Origin: Diaporthe sp. PMI_573
Lineage: Eukaryota > Ascomycota > Sordariomycetes > Diaporthales > Diaporthaceae
NCBI GenBank assembly: GCA_021399435.1
Contig: JAJTUP010000005.1
Coordinates: forward strand, 1,612,001 to 1,676,000
Direction: 5' to 3'
Length of the DNA stretch: 64,000 nucleotides
The number at the start of each line of letters is the position of its first letter. The stretch's first letter is position 1. The translations under genes were made by a program, and so were the position numbers. The notes beneath the pieces were generated by a model, which was not told the DNA's origin, did no database searches, and saw nothing but the letters and a program-made list of their open reading frames with translations. Shown here piece by piece: positions 11,092 to 21,883 of the stretch.

Positions 11092-13155
11092 TCGGCAAAC
11101 ACTACCTGTGTTTAATGTTTGCATTCTTTTGGTCTGTGACTCGCACTGTTTCCATGTTTCGCGAAATGCATTGTGACATGTGGTTGATGGCACATTGTCA
11201 GATGCACAGAAACAATCCCATTGCACGCCGTGGAGTATGCATCTCGGTGTGGCGTCCCTCGATTCTTCTTCTCCTCCTTTCTGATGAAGAACGGGCTGAC
11301 CTGTGCTTGTAGGCCGGCAGGTAATAAACCAGCCTAGGCCGAACAGACAGGAGGAGGAAAAGGACGGACGGGATGGGATGGGATGGGATGGGAACGACGA
11401 CGAGACGGTGCAGAAGACTCGGCGGCTAGGCGGGCCGACCTGGCGGAGGAATCTGGATGACGAGCGTGAAGCTAGCCTGTGAGCGAGGCCAGGCGCAGCC
11501 AGCGGCCTCTCTGGAGTCGCCAACTGCTACTCTCAAAGGGGGGCGGAGAATTCTTGACGCCGTCTCAAGTGCAGGGCAGTTACCACATGCGGCCCTAGCC
11601 CGCCCCTGCCCCGTGTGTTGGCACTTGCTAAGTGTCTCAGCTGGGTCAGAGTCTTGGCCCCCGCGCCTGGGGCTACCCCTGCTAGCGTTGAGGCTCTTCT
11701 GCTGCTTATTTCGTGGATCGCAACCTTGACGAGTTTATTCTCACATCAACACCCGCCAACGGCTAAGCCTTTCCCAGCCAGAAGAAACTCGCTCACTTCA
11801 TGGAAGCGCCCTCCTCGCCCCGTCCCCGTCTCATCTCGGCCAGGGACTTGCCTCTGATGCCGCTCTGCCCCCCCCCGGCCCATCCATCGCTGCGCCAGGC
11901 ACCAGCTCGCATCGGCAATCCCCCAAAGAAGGACCGACATAGATGCTGTGAATAGCACTCGAGACTCAACCTCTCGGGCAGTCCGTCCATGGGTCATGGT
12001 GCCTCGTGCCTCTGCCTGCTGCGACGGCCGGTTGGAAGACCCTCAGGCCAGCCTGCGTGCGCCGCGAACACATGGCCACCGTCGAGGGCCGACTTCCTAC
12101 CTGCCTATCTACATATCCAGTCTCTTGTCTTCCGTCTGGACAGAGGCCAGTCATGACTGACCCAAGCTATGGCCAGGCCTGTTCTCCACACCTGTGTGTG
12201 TGTGTGCGTCCGAGACTCGATTTTGGGTTCTCGGTTCCCGGTCTTGACTGGTTACCAGGTGGGGCGGAACCCTACTGGCGAGCATGGCTGCATGGCTAAG
12301 CTTCCAGCAAACTCTGCTCGACCTGGCTGGTGATCACTATCACGCTGCAGATCTCCCGGCTGGACTGTGTGTTCGTCACATCTCATCAACTTACTCGCTC
12401 CTGTCAGGGTAACCCTATCTGAGTCCAGGCCACCCTCGTGCACATCGCATGATGTCTCGTCCCATCATGTCTACTGCGTCACTGGTGGCGTCCTTAGCTG
12501 CCAGAGCCTCAACCTCCCGACAGCGGCCATGCCTGTCCATTCTGCCAAGCGGCCTGTCTGACCAAGGGGCATGACCACCAAGGGCACGGCACCTCTTCCC
12601 TTTCTCGTCCCTTGTCGCGCGCCTCGCCAACCCTGCTCTCGTTGCTGAGCCGCAACCTCGGGAAGGGTGGCATGCCACCAGCCTCAGGGGCACCGTCTCA
12701 CCATCCTTGCCAGCCATCAATGCCAAGGGCAAGTATGATCGGCATTGAAGGGGAACATATCGCTGGGTGATTCAAGTGGTCATGGCTCTCTACTACACCC
12801 TGGCTTCACATCATGTTTTGCACATCACTTTGCATCGCCCAACATCACATTAGGTCGGCTGCGGTCTATAAAGACCTCGCTACCGGCGCACATGGGATGG
12901 CAGTCTTCTCCCGCACCTTCAGCATCATCTCCAAGCCCACACTCCCAGCCTCAAGTTCGTGATCTTCCATTCTTTACCAGTTCTGTGAACATTCATTTGG
13001 TTCCCTACCACATTCATTCCATACTACTATTTACACTCATTCTTTTCTGTACACACAAACTCTCTTGCTCGGTCAAGGATTACTTTCGCACCTACCCAAT
13101 TCTTCATCACATCACGTCCTCGGTTTATCTGTCCCAATAATACCATATCGCCACC
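11092..13155. other. Long upstream region of the secreted Asn-rich protein gene
   Basis: About 2 kb without a supportable gene. It contains a (GGGAT)n pentamer run at 11370-11393 and many pyrimidine-rich tracts. The last 300 bp look like a strong fungal promoter: a TATAAAG element at 12867-12873 is followed by CT-rich leader sequence up to the ATG at 13156. Confidence 0.5.
12867..12873 (+). promoter_or_regulatory. Putative TATA box of the secreted protein gene
   Basis: TATAAAG lies 283 bp upstream of the start codon and is followed by a CT-rich leader, a layout seen in highly expressed filamentous-fungal genes. It is inferred from motif and position only. Confidence 0.45.
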
Positions 13156-14365
13156 ATGATGTCCAAGTCTATCATCGTCGCCGCCCTCGTGGCCTACGCC
13201 GAGGCTCGTTTCGGCCAGGAACAGGTTCCTGTCTCCGCCGTCTCGGCCCTCTCCAACTTTGGAAACCCCGGAGAGGCTGCCACCCTCGCCGGTGGAATTC
13301 CAGGGTCTCTTCTGGCGGCCGCCAGCCCATGTGACAAGGTAGGCCACTCTGATACCCGGATCCCACACGCTTCTTCTAATGCTGACTACCTCGTCACAGC
13401 TCACCCTGGCCGACAAGATTGTCACCCAGCTCGGCACTGACCCGTCCGTCATCGATGCTGCCAAGGGGCTTGTGGCCGCAGAGCAGAACTTCAACCCCTT
13501 CGTGGTCTCTATCCCCAGCATCTGCTCTGACGCCACTCTTCCTGCCACTGCAGAGCTGCGTGGTGTCGTGCCTCTGATCGACCCTGCCGTTGCTGGCTCT
13601 GATACCGAGAACGCCAACTCCAAGACGTCTCTGACCACTCCTTTCGACGCCAATGGCCTGTCGGTGGCCGAGATTATGGCTGCCCAGGGTTTCTCCAACC
13701 TGACTGCCGTTGCTGCTGATGGCACAAAGGCTGCTGCAGGCGGTGCCGCCGCCGGTGCCGCCACAGGTGCTGCCTCAGGCGCGTCCTCGAATGCCGCATC
13801 TGGTGCTGCGGCTGGAAATGCTACTGCCGACGCTTCGAATGGAAATGCGAACGCTGGTTCCGGTGGCAAGAAGTCCTGCAACTCCAAGGGCAAGGGCAAG
13901 GGCTCCAACAACAACAACAACAACAACGCCGGGGCCAACGCCGGGGCCGATGCCAACAACAACGCTGGCAACAACAATAACAACAACGGTGCCGACAACA
14001 ACGCTGGTGCTGCCGACAACAACAACAACAACAACGGCACAGCTGCTGCTGCCGGTGGGCAAACTTCGCTGTCCGGAGCTGACTTCGGCAAGTGTACGCC
14101 CACAATGGACTTCCAGTTCGGCCGGGCTGGTCGTAAGGCAACCGAGGGCACCTTCCTGCCTACAGACCCTCTTGTCGCTCAGGGACAGCAGGACGCCCTG
14201 AACCCTAACATCATCACCAACCGTATCTGCGACCAGCTGACCAACGTCTGCGAGGCCAACCAGGCTGCCAAGGATGCCTGCCAGAGCGCCAAGGCCCAAA
14301 TCCAGGCTTTGGGCACCAAGGATGCCTCCACTGCAACCGCCTTCAACCAGGCCCTGGGCTTCTAA
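13156..14365 (+). CDS. Secreted Ala/Asn-rich protein of unknown function
   Basis: Two exons: 13156-13338 and 13400-14365, with a 61-nt intron that has a clear CTGAC branch site; 382 aa. The start ATG sits in GCCACCATG and is followed by a signal peptide (SIIVAALVAYAEA). The N-terminal domain (about 20-190) is compact, with paired cysteines in PCDK and SICSD. A low-complexity middle is rich in Ala, Gly and then Asn, encoded by AAC repeats. A conserved-looking C-terminal domain has cysteines in GKCTPTMDF, NRICDQLTNVCE and KDACQ. Codon use is strongly biased to C-ending codons and the promoter has a TATA box, so high expression is likely. I recognise related uncharacterised secreted proteins in Sordariomycetes but no assigned function. 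There are no dibasic-flanked repeats as in RiPP precursors. Confidence 0.85.
13903..14041 (+). repeat. AAC-rich trinucleotide repeat encoding Asn tracts
   Basis: Several runs of AAC codons separated by GCC/GGC/GAC codons encode Asn tracts with Ala/Gly/Asp spacers. The nearly uniform codon makes it a coding microsatellite, prone to change length between strains. Confidence 0.8.
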
Positions 14366-15192
14366 GAAGATGATTCTTCATATAGGGACACCATGGACAA
14401 CGGAAAAGATCTAGGGGTCTATTTCAAGGATGAGTCTGGGTTTGGACAACTGGCTGGGTAGTGTAGACTATGGGTGTGCAGTCATGCTAGAGCCCAGGGT
14501 AGCCTCTGATGCCATGTAATGCTTAGGATGACTCGAGAGCGTTACACCGAACTCGAAAGTCTATAAATAAATTCTATAACGCAGCTTTCCAAGTCCTGAT
14601 GTTCTCTGTACCATTGAAGTGTGAATTGTTCTGTGAGCATGCCACTATTTCGATCTCCATTTATGACTACCAGACTGACTCCTTCCAAGAAAGTCCTTTG
14701 AAGAGGTGGTATTTGAGTTGCTATCTTTTCAACTGTGAACACAACACTTCTTCAAGGATACAGTCCATCACCGATGGGGTTCAGTCTGCAGAGCTTTCAT
14801 GCCTGATGTTCCGGGCGGAAAAGTGATTAGGCCCTCAAATGCTCTCGAAAGCCGGTGGAGGCAGCAACAAGATTGCATATGTACCTATTACGGTGTGTTT
14901 TGTTTTGCTTTTGATATGCATCAATGGGAGATTAAAACAACGAAGACGATCATCTCTCGGAATTTGAAACGCCAGCATGAGTTGGGACGATTTATTCCGC
15001 CATGTTGTTTCAGAGCCCGATGTGAAACAGTCCCTTAGCAGCTCCCCTCACAACATCAAGTTAAGAAACGTCCCGTAAGCTCATCTCACCATTGTGGTTG
15101 CGTTCAATTACTTCTTTCGTTGCCAATATTTCAATAGTCTTGCTCAGAATCGCTCATCCTGGGACAGACTTTGTGCCCTACCTTTCTTCGAA
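14366..15192. other. Intergenic region
   Basis: About 0.8 kb between the secreted protein gene and the UstYa-like gene on the same strand. I searched it for a small secreted precursor peptide because of the UstYa neighbour and found none with a signal peptide or repeated cores. Confidence 0.4.
14566..14571 (+). terminator. Putative polyadenylation signal
   Basis: AATAAA about 200 nt after the stop codon of the secreted protein gene; a plausible 3'-end signal by position. Confidence 0.4.
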
Positions 15193-16203
15193 ATGGACAA
15201 CCAGCGATCAAACAGAAACGCTGTCGGAATGCAAGATAGAAGAGGACTGTTGCAAGACTTCGATGCATCAACTGCAGAAGAGGAGAAGTCTTGGCGGGTC
15301 GCTGATATGGAGGGGGGCAGGGAGCTCCCAGGGCGTGGGTGCCTGAGAGCAGTTGCTGAATACCGGTGGTTTGCCACCACTGGGCTACTGTGCATCATAC
15401 TTGGGTTCCAGTTGATCATATGGAACCGACTCGGGAACACAACAGGTTGCTCGCAACAGGTTGGGGGTGATCACATGGATAAGAAACAGAGCTGTTCGTC
15501 GCCACGGGATACCTACAAACAGCATCATCTTGTTGACATTGGGCACACCACACAGTTCCAACCGAGATCGTACAATGGAAGGCGGACTATGACTTCGTTC
15601 CACTGAACGCGACTGAGTTCCTCCAGCCCAAGGTCCAAGCCAAATGGGAGAGCTTGTACCCAGCCGGGGCAGGCTTCGGGCCCGATGGTCTCGTCTACAA
15701 CTCAACCTCTGTGACACACCAGCTGCACTGCGTGGTACGTGATATGCCTTCTCCCACCCGAAAGAAAGAAACGATCCTAACAAGATCTCAGTATATCATT
15801 GGCAAGATCTTCTCGGCAGTCTTGACCAACTCGCCTGAGCTTCCTGAGCCTGACGATTACGAGGCCCATTTCCTCCATTGTGTCGACTACATGCGACAAG
15901 CTGCTATGTGTGCCGGGGATCTCGCGATTGAGCCTCGTGGGGAAGATGGCCAGCCTGGCCCCGTCAATCTAGACAATGCGTTCAATGGCCAGCACGGTGA
16001 GAACAGCCTTCTACGCCGTGACCACATCAAGACAAAGGCCGAGGACTGATACAATTTCACAGTGTGCAAGGACTATTCACAGGTCAAGGTTTATCTGGAA
16101 GGTAAGCATTTGATTGTTTTGTGAAGAGATGCGTGGAATCCCACTGATTGTCGCAGAGCAAGTGAGGGACGGCCAGCGGAATATCCTGCCCCTGGACGAC
16201 TGA
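15193..16203 (+). CDS. UstYa-like (DUF3328) membrane oxidase family protein
   Basis: Five exons: 15193-15493, 15556-15734, 15792-15996, 16063-16101 and 16157-16203; all phases agree, giving 256 aa. One transmembrane helix lies near residues 60-78 (FATTGLLCIILGFQLIIW), with a short cytosolic N-terminus. The two family signatures are present: HQLHC at 155-159 and HCVDYMR starting at 189. QVGGD and FPTEIVQWKAD are further family-like blocks. DUF3328 proteins include UstYa/UstYb, which oxidise or cyclise RiPP peptides in ustiloxin-type pathways, and enzymes of other secondary pathways. The first intron uses an unusual donor, GTTCGT, chosen because it alone joins VGGD..QS to FPTEIV in frame. Neighbours do not form a complete RiPP cluster, so the substrate is unknown. 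Confidence 0.85.
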
Positions 16204-16460
16204 CATTGGCTTCCTCATTGTCGAAGACCGTCTGTGGTCCTCGGGCAGGCAGAGGACAAAACAGAAGTTTCCCGAGGGAATGCCTCCTTGCAAGCGCACC
16301 GACCCTTGGTTTGGTTTAGGCAGCAGCCACTAGCGCAGAGACCACCCTCCCTCCATCTATGGTTATAATTGACCTCGTTGAAGCTGGAGCTGCGGACGAC
16401 CCGCCGACTTCTCCAAATCTAGCTTCTGTGCCAACCTGGTAATTCCAGCTTCAGCCAAAC

Positions 16461-18173
16461 ATGAGCAAGTCTTCGAAGAAGAAGATGTCCTTCCACTCTG
16501 TGCCGACAGAGAACAAATCATTGACCACTGAAATGCGGAACTTGGTTCAGAAAACACAAAACGCAGACTCGTCCCTGGAGACTCGAAGTGCACGTGGTGA
16601 AGACTCGCCCGGAGGCTTCAACGGCCAGCTAGAAGCGTTCTTGGAAAGACTCTACGCCCACATCTGCGAATTTGGCCTCTATCTGGGCAACGCGGCAACA
16701 CCAGACGAAACGATTTTGGCAGCATGGGAAAGTTTCCTAGGCCCCATCAGCGCTCTTACTGCGGTGGAACCACACGGCTACATGATGGCAGCACGCATGA
16801 CCTTGTACCTCACCCAGGCCTACCGACACCATGGCCAACTGCCCGGGGTATTGCCCATGTCGCAAAAGAGCGTTAGACCAATAGCATTGCGCTGCAACTT
16901 TGCCGTTTCTCTGGACGATCTGTTGTTGTCATACCTGACCGAGATATGGATCCAGAGCGACAGGCGAGAGCTATTTAGATGGGTCTTCGCCAACCACCCG
17001 GTTAAGGTCTGCGCGTGCTACCATGATAGCCTTTGCCAAGATTACATCGCCTCCGGAAGCTCAGTCAAAGACTTCCATGAACAGCGAAGAAAAGACCATA
17101 TCAAAACCGCCTGTATAACGGACCCGGCAGACCTGACCCCCGAGAATGGCGTACAGCCCCGTCGGCGTTGGAAACGCGCAGAGGGCGACACGACACAGTA
17201 CCCGAGACACCCAGACTCTTCCCGGGCTGGCTATCAAGACTCTGCGGATGGCGAGAGTATGCTAATGTGGCAAGATATCGGCTCGGATGGCCCGATCAAA
17301 GAATCTTACCGCTACACACTTATCGATGAAGACACCAGGGAGACTCTTCACCGAGAACGTGCCGCCCTTCGCCGATCGCGACAGTTTATCCTGGACGCCC
17401 GGAAGATCGCAGAATGCAACCTGGCAAGGGACAGCAGGCATATAGCGCAGGTGATGATGGCAAGGAAGTCCCTGCCAGTCGAGCTGCAATTGATGGTGTT
17501 CAAGTACCTGGACGACATCCAGGATCCCCCATACCTTGGCAAGCTTGATCTGTCGGCCGTCTACCGCCCGTTTCCCGATATCAGCAAGAAATGCCGCCTG
17601 TGTACCGGTCGCGCCAGCAATTCCTCTCAGAGAATGGGCAGGGCCACTTGCCCGCAAAACTCCATCACCATTTGGAGTCTTCCTCTGAGGGTGTTTCACA
17701 CCTTCCATCGGACAAACGATGTGGACTGGCAGCTCTGCCCTCACATCGATTGCGCTGGACATCACCGTGATTCATCCTGGCGGTTGCAAAACATTTCAAT
17801 TGAGGACCACCTGAATAGCATCATCCAACGCCGCTGCGGTCAAGGCCTGGCCATTGGGGGAATTGGGCTGGGGCCCTTGGAGCCAGCGGAGCTTCCTTCA
17901 GCAGCGGAAGACTTTGACAGGGGACGCCGGCTGTTCTCGGGCTGTCGAGAAGACAACGACGATGATGAAAACCGAGAAGATCGAGTCGAGGCTCGCTGGG
18001 GAGGTGTCGCCGGCCTCGCTGGTGCCATGCTACATAACGAGACACTTTTGGGTCTTCACACCTCGGGGAGAACCTCCACGGAACCATCTTGGCTGCTGGG
18101 TCGGACGCGGCAGGAAGAGTCCAGAGCGTGCGTAGCACTTGCGAGGGACCATGTTCATTGCGACTTCTGCTAG
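16461..18173 (+). CDS. Uncharacterised 570-aa protein with a weak F-box-like motif
   Basis: Single exon starting at ATG 16461 (MSKSSKKKMSFHSVP). No signal peptide or membrane helix. The first ~190 residues look helical (LEAFLERLYAHICEFGLYL). A short segment around residue 335, KSLPVELQLMVFKYLDDIQ, resembles an F-box core but is internal rather than N-terminal. It is followed by Cys pairs (KKCRLCTG) and CPHIDCAGHH, which could bind zinc. The C-terminus is acidic then Gly/Ala-rich. The long open frame and codon character support a real gene. I do not recognise the family; an F-box-associated role is only a guess. Confidence 0.75.
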   Translation: MSKSSKKKMSFHSVPTENKSLTTEMRNLVQKTQNADSSLETRSARGEDSPGGFNGQLEAFLERLYAHICEFGLYLGNAATPDETILAAWESFLGPISALTAVEPHGYMMAARMTLYLTQAYRHHGQLPGVLPMSQKSVRPIALRCNFAVSLDDLLLSYLTEIWIQSDRRELFRWVFANHPVKVCACYHDSLCQDYIASGSSVKDFHEQRRKDHIKTACITDPADLTPENGVQPRRRWKRAEGDTTQYPRHPDSSRAGYQDSADGESMLMWQDIGSDGPIKESYRYTLIDEDTRETLHRERAALRRSRQFILDARKIAECNLARDSRHIAQVMMARKSLPVELQLMVFKYLDDIQDPPYLGKLDLSAVYRPFPDISKKCRLCTGRASNSSQRMGRATCPQNSITIWSLPLRVFHTFHRTNDVDWQLCPHIDCAGHHRDSSWRLQNISIEDHLNSIIQRRCGQGLAIGGIGLGPLEPAELPSAAEDFDRGRRLFSGCREDNDDDENREDRVEARWGGVAGLAGAMLHNETLLGLHTSGRTSTEPSWLLGRTRQEESRACVALARDHVHCDFC

Positions 18174-18500
18174 AGTTGGATCACGGTTTACCTATCTAAC
18201 ACTAAGCACACGTGACTCTGGTTTCATGAAGGGTTATGGAAAGAGTGGTAGATGTAAACGGAGAGGGATGTTTGTGCAAAGAAGGAGTCGGTGCATCTAG
18301 ATGTATCAACACTGCTAGTGTCTTCTAGCTGGGTATCTATAGATCGTCAAAGTCATTAGTATACACTCACTGATGCGGGTGGATGAGCTCAGAGAGTATT
18401 GGGACTGTCGAAATTGCATGAGACGCCTTTTGACCATGATACCATATACATATGCTCGCAGAAGTCTCAATCTCTCCACTCCATGGCTCAGAAATTTCAC
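18174..18500. other. Convergent 3' region
   Basis: The 327 bp between the stop codons of the 570-aa protein gene (plus) and the nucleoside hydrolase gene (minus). It should hold both 3' UTRs. Nothing else was seen. Confidence 0.4.
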
Positions 18501-19707
18501 TCACAGCTCTTCATGGTGCAGGGTATACTGCCGCGGTCGGGTTGCACGTTTCGCTGAATGAGAGGTCTCTGGTCTCTCCGAAGTTGGGATTCCGTCCGCT
18601 TTGGGGACGGCAGACCAAGAAGCTTCGACCATCATGTCATCCAAAAACCCTGCTGCTGTCACATTATCGACTTTGAGCTTAAGCCAATGCTGGTTCCTGA
18701 CCTTCTCATCCACAACCCAGACGTTGGAGCCGTTGGGGTGCACAAAGTTGTAGCCCCCGTCGTTCCCGAACTCGAATAGTTCTCCAAGCCCTTCCACGGC
18801 ATAGAGCATGGTTAAGGGATCCCACGAGAACCGCGACGTGTTGTACGTGTAGTAGAGATAAGCCGCGCGGACAGGATCGCTCGCGGGGCCACGAGCCATC
18901 AGGCCACCGCCGCTCGTCACATTGCCACCAAGCTCGGAACCGGAGAAGACCAGAGGACCCTTCCAGTTGTTGATGACATGAGCCGTCGCCGAAGGGTCGT
19001 AGCCCCAGAAGTTGAACTCGTGACCGCTGGGGTAGCCGCCGCCCATGAGTACCAGCTCTGCCACCTTCCTCTCGACGAGCTCCGCGCCAGTGAGCTCCGA
19101 GTACGAGTCGCCGGACGAGTTGAGCAGCCCGGACAGATTGTTGAGGAAGCCTATCGATGCGATGGTCACACTGCCGTCTGCTGCTTCGCTGAGTGTCTTC
19201 CGGTACAGCGCGACCGGGTCCCAGGCGTCGTCCACGTGGCCCCACCGTACAGCGCAGTCCTCCTCGCAGCGCCAGTGATACGCGACCTTGGTGGTGAATT
19301 CGCCCAGTTCAAATGACCACGTATCGATGAATGTCTCATTAGAGATGGGTCTGACGATGCCGATGGGGACTTCACGGCGGCCATAATGGGAGAGGATGGC
19401 GGATGCTGCGAGTGCTGAGTAGGAAGAGGGGTAGTTGATATTAACGGCGAGAAGGTTCACCTTCGCACTGGCAGCAGCAAGAAGGAGGGCTGATGCATCA
19501 CTGGAAGAAGCAGTAATAGGTCAGGACGCACACGGACCACTAGAATTCTCAGGAGAAGGAGGAAAAGTGAGCAGGCAGAGAAATCGGTGCTCACTCGCAG
19601 TCGCTGAAGAGATCCGTGTCGATAATGAGGTCTTTGCGACCAGCAGCCACCGCTGCGGTGATGCCGAACCACAGCAGCAAGCCCCTAATGAGACGCCATG
19701 GATGCAT
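18501..19707 (-). CDS. Secreted inosine-uridine preferring nucleoside hydrolase family protein
   Basis: Two exons: 19707-19595 and 19500-18501, with a 94-nt intron (GTGAGC..CAG), giving 370 aa. Exon 1 encodes a signal peptide (LIRGLLLWFGITAAVAAG) followed by IIDTDLFSDCDDASAL. This is the N-terminal calcium- and ribose-binding Asp cluster of the nucleoside hydrolase family, completed across the splice junction. Further family landmarks are NLLAVNINYPSSYSALA, the VLMGGGYP block and SWDPLTMLYAVEGL near the C-terminus. The family cleaves the N-glycosidic bond of ribonucleosides. Secretion suggests extracellular nucleoside salvage, or action on host or plant nucleosides. It lies 375 bp downstream of GGT on the same strand but with its own start region. 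Base specificity cannot be read from sequence. Confidence 0.9.
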
Positions 19708-20082
19708 GATGCAAGAAGAGTCAAAGTGTTTAGGACGTCTATACGAACAAACTCTGAATCACGGCTGTCAAATTTCAGTCTCGAGCAAATGCAGGCAGTA
19801 CAGTAGTTACGGAGTACAAAGGCAGAAGATGCTGCTACTGCCACTGGTGGATCCAGTGGGCTAGCCCTTGCCAAGGGGAATGCGACGCGACAGGGATCAC
19901 TGCCGGTTATGTGTAATTCTTGGATGTACAGTAAATGGCGGTATCTAAACCTTTGACAGACTTTAATAATTCCGGTCGCAAGGCAAATTTGACGGTTTAC
20001 ATGAAATGTTTCCATTTTTGATTAATATTGAATTGAGACAGATGTGAACCTTGCACGTGCATTTACAGGCCCAAACCCCGTC
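19708..20082. other. Intergenic region between GGT and nucleoside hydrolase
   Basis: 375 bp separating two genes in tandem on the minus strand; it should hold the GGT 3' UTR and the nucleoside hydrolase promoter. No other feature was seen. Confidence 0.4.
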
Positions 20083-21883
20083 TCAGATAGCAAAGCCACC
20101 ACTGGCAAGCTGCCTCGGCTCACCAGCCGCATCAAACGTCCCGTTAGGCAGCCTCCTAATGGCCTGCGCAGTGGTAGACCCGGGCGCCACCCATTGGATC
20201 TTGTGGCCGAGGCTGGCCATGAATTCGGTAGTGGAGTTATTATACAAATACTCGAATGAGACGACGTCAGGGCTGAGCTGGTCGTGCAGCCGGGGAGCGG
20301 CGAGGGCTTCGGCGGCGCTCATGTTGCGGTCGAGCGCGTTGTGGATAATTTGAGCCGTGCCAGAGATGATACGAGAGCCACCGGCGGACCCGCTGATGAA
20401 GAAGAGCCCGCCACCCGGGTATTCGAGGATGGTGGGCGAGATGGAGGACAGGGGCCGCTTGCCGGGCCGAATGAAGTTGGCCTCGCTAGGTTGGTACCCG
20501 AATGCGTTGGTGGATCCGGGGGAACTGAAGTCATTCATCTCGTTATTCATAATAACACCCGTCTCGGGGACCATGACGCGTGAGCCGAAGATGGTGTTGA
20601 TGGTCGTGGTGATGGAGACGGTCAGGCCAGTCCTGTCTGCGGCGGCGATGTGTGAGGTACCGTTGTCGGAGAGGACCTCTATGTTCAAGGGGTTGTAGTA
20701 AGAGGAGTTGTACGTCCTAAAATCTGAGATCTTCGAACGGATCTCGGCAGCCGTCTCCTCGGACAGCATCTTGCTTTGGTATTCGGTCATGTTGGCTACA
20801 AAGGAAGGGTCTCCGAGGTTCACCCGCAGGCCATATGACCACCTGAGAGCCTCGTCTAGACGATGCGTTGTGAGGTTGATCTGTGCGGGGTCGCCAAAAC
20901 CCTCAAAGCCGTTGATGATGTTCAGGATGGAGAGTGTCACCTCGCCACCAGAGGGGGCGCTGCAGGCGGTGGCCTTGTAGCCCCGATAGTTTATGTCGAC
21001 GGCATCACGGATGGCTATAGTGTAGTTGGCGAGATCTTCCAGGGTCATGGTACCACCTGAAGCCAAAAGGGCCTTGATGGTTGCGTTGGCGATGGCGCCC
21101 TCATAGAAAGCCGATGCGCCTTCGTTGGAAATGGTCTCGAGTGTGGCAGCATACCGCTTGCGGGTCATGATCTGGCCTAGCTGGACGATGGTACCGTTCG
21201 GAGCGAAGTCCACAGCCCAAGAGGGATCCTGTGTGAAGAACTCGGGATTTGTTACGCCGGCAATATAGCGCACAGTATCAGCCGTAACTTCGAAGCCGTT
21301 GCGGGCAACATCGATGGCGGGTTGCATAACCGTTTTCCAAGGAAGACTGCCGTACTTGTTGTGGATGTATTCAAGCCCTCGCAGCTCGCCAGGGACGCCA
21401 CTGCATGCAGGTCAGCGCCAGCTCCAACTCATGAGGCTTCATCCGAGAAGAGCGGTGGGGATGGAGGGGGGGGGAATGTACTCACGCTGCGAGACCACCG
21501 TAGAGGCTCAAATCGGTATTGTTGACATACATGGTCTCATGGTAAGACGCCGCAGCAGTCTCTCTAAAGTCGACACACTCGTAGGTACCATTGGGGCTCT
21601 TGATGAGAGCGAATCCTCCGCCGCCGATATCACTATGATACATGCCTATCACCCCAACACAGAACGTGGTGCCGACCATGGCATCAATGGCATTGCCGCC
21701 CTGCTCGAGCAGCCTGATGCCGATGTTGCTACAGACGGCGCTCTCAGAGGCGACGGCACCGAGCTTACCGTCAGTCGAATTGGACCCGGGGTATGTCGTA
21801 GGAAAGGCCGAAGTAAGCTGGGACAGGCCCAGGCCCAGGCCCAGCATCAGCTGTCCTGCCCGAGTGAAGCGCCCGGTAGACAT
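20083..21883 (-). CDS. Secreted gamma-glutamyltranspeptidase
   Basis: Two exons: 21883-21486 and 21400-20083, with an 85-nt intron (GTGAGT..CAG, branch CTGAC), giving 571 aa, the normal size for the family. A signal peptide follows the ATG (LMLGLGLGLSQLTSAFP). The family features are all visible: the N-terminal LEQGGNAIDA block, DIGGGGFA, the autoprocessing and catalytic Thr381 in NGTSHIAAAD, then PLSSISPTI and FISGSAGGSRI. The enzyme removes or transfers the gamma-glutamyl group of glutathione and related peptides, and splits itself in two at the Thr. Here it should act outside the cell or in the secretory route. A GGT (UstH) also occurs in the ustiloxin cluster, which makes the UstYa-like gene 4 kb away worth noting. 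Glutathione scavenging is the simpler reading. Confidence 0.95.

Noticed and set aside
13156..14365. Secreted repeat-containing protein next to a UstYa-like gene as a RiPP precursor
   Set aside because: The repeats are Asn/Ala low complexity without Lys-Arg or Arg-Arg processing sites, and the protein has two conserved-looking folded domains.
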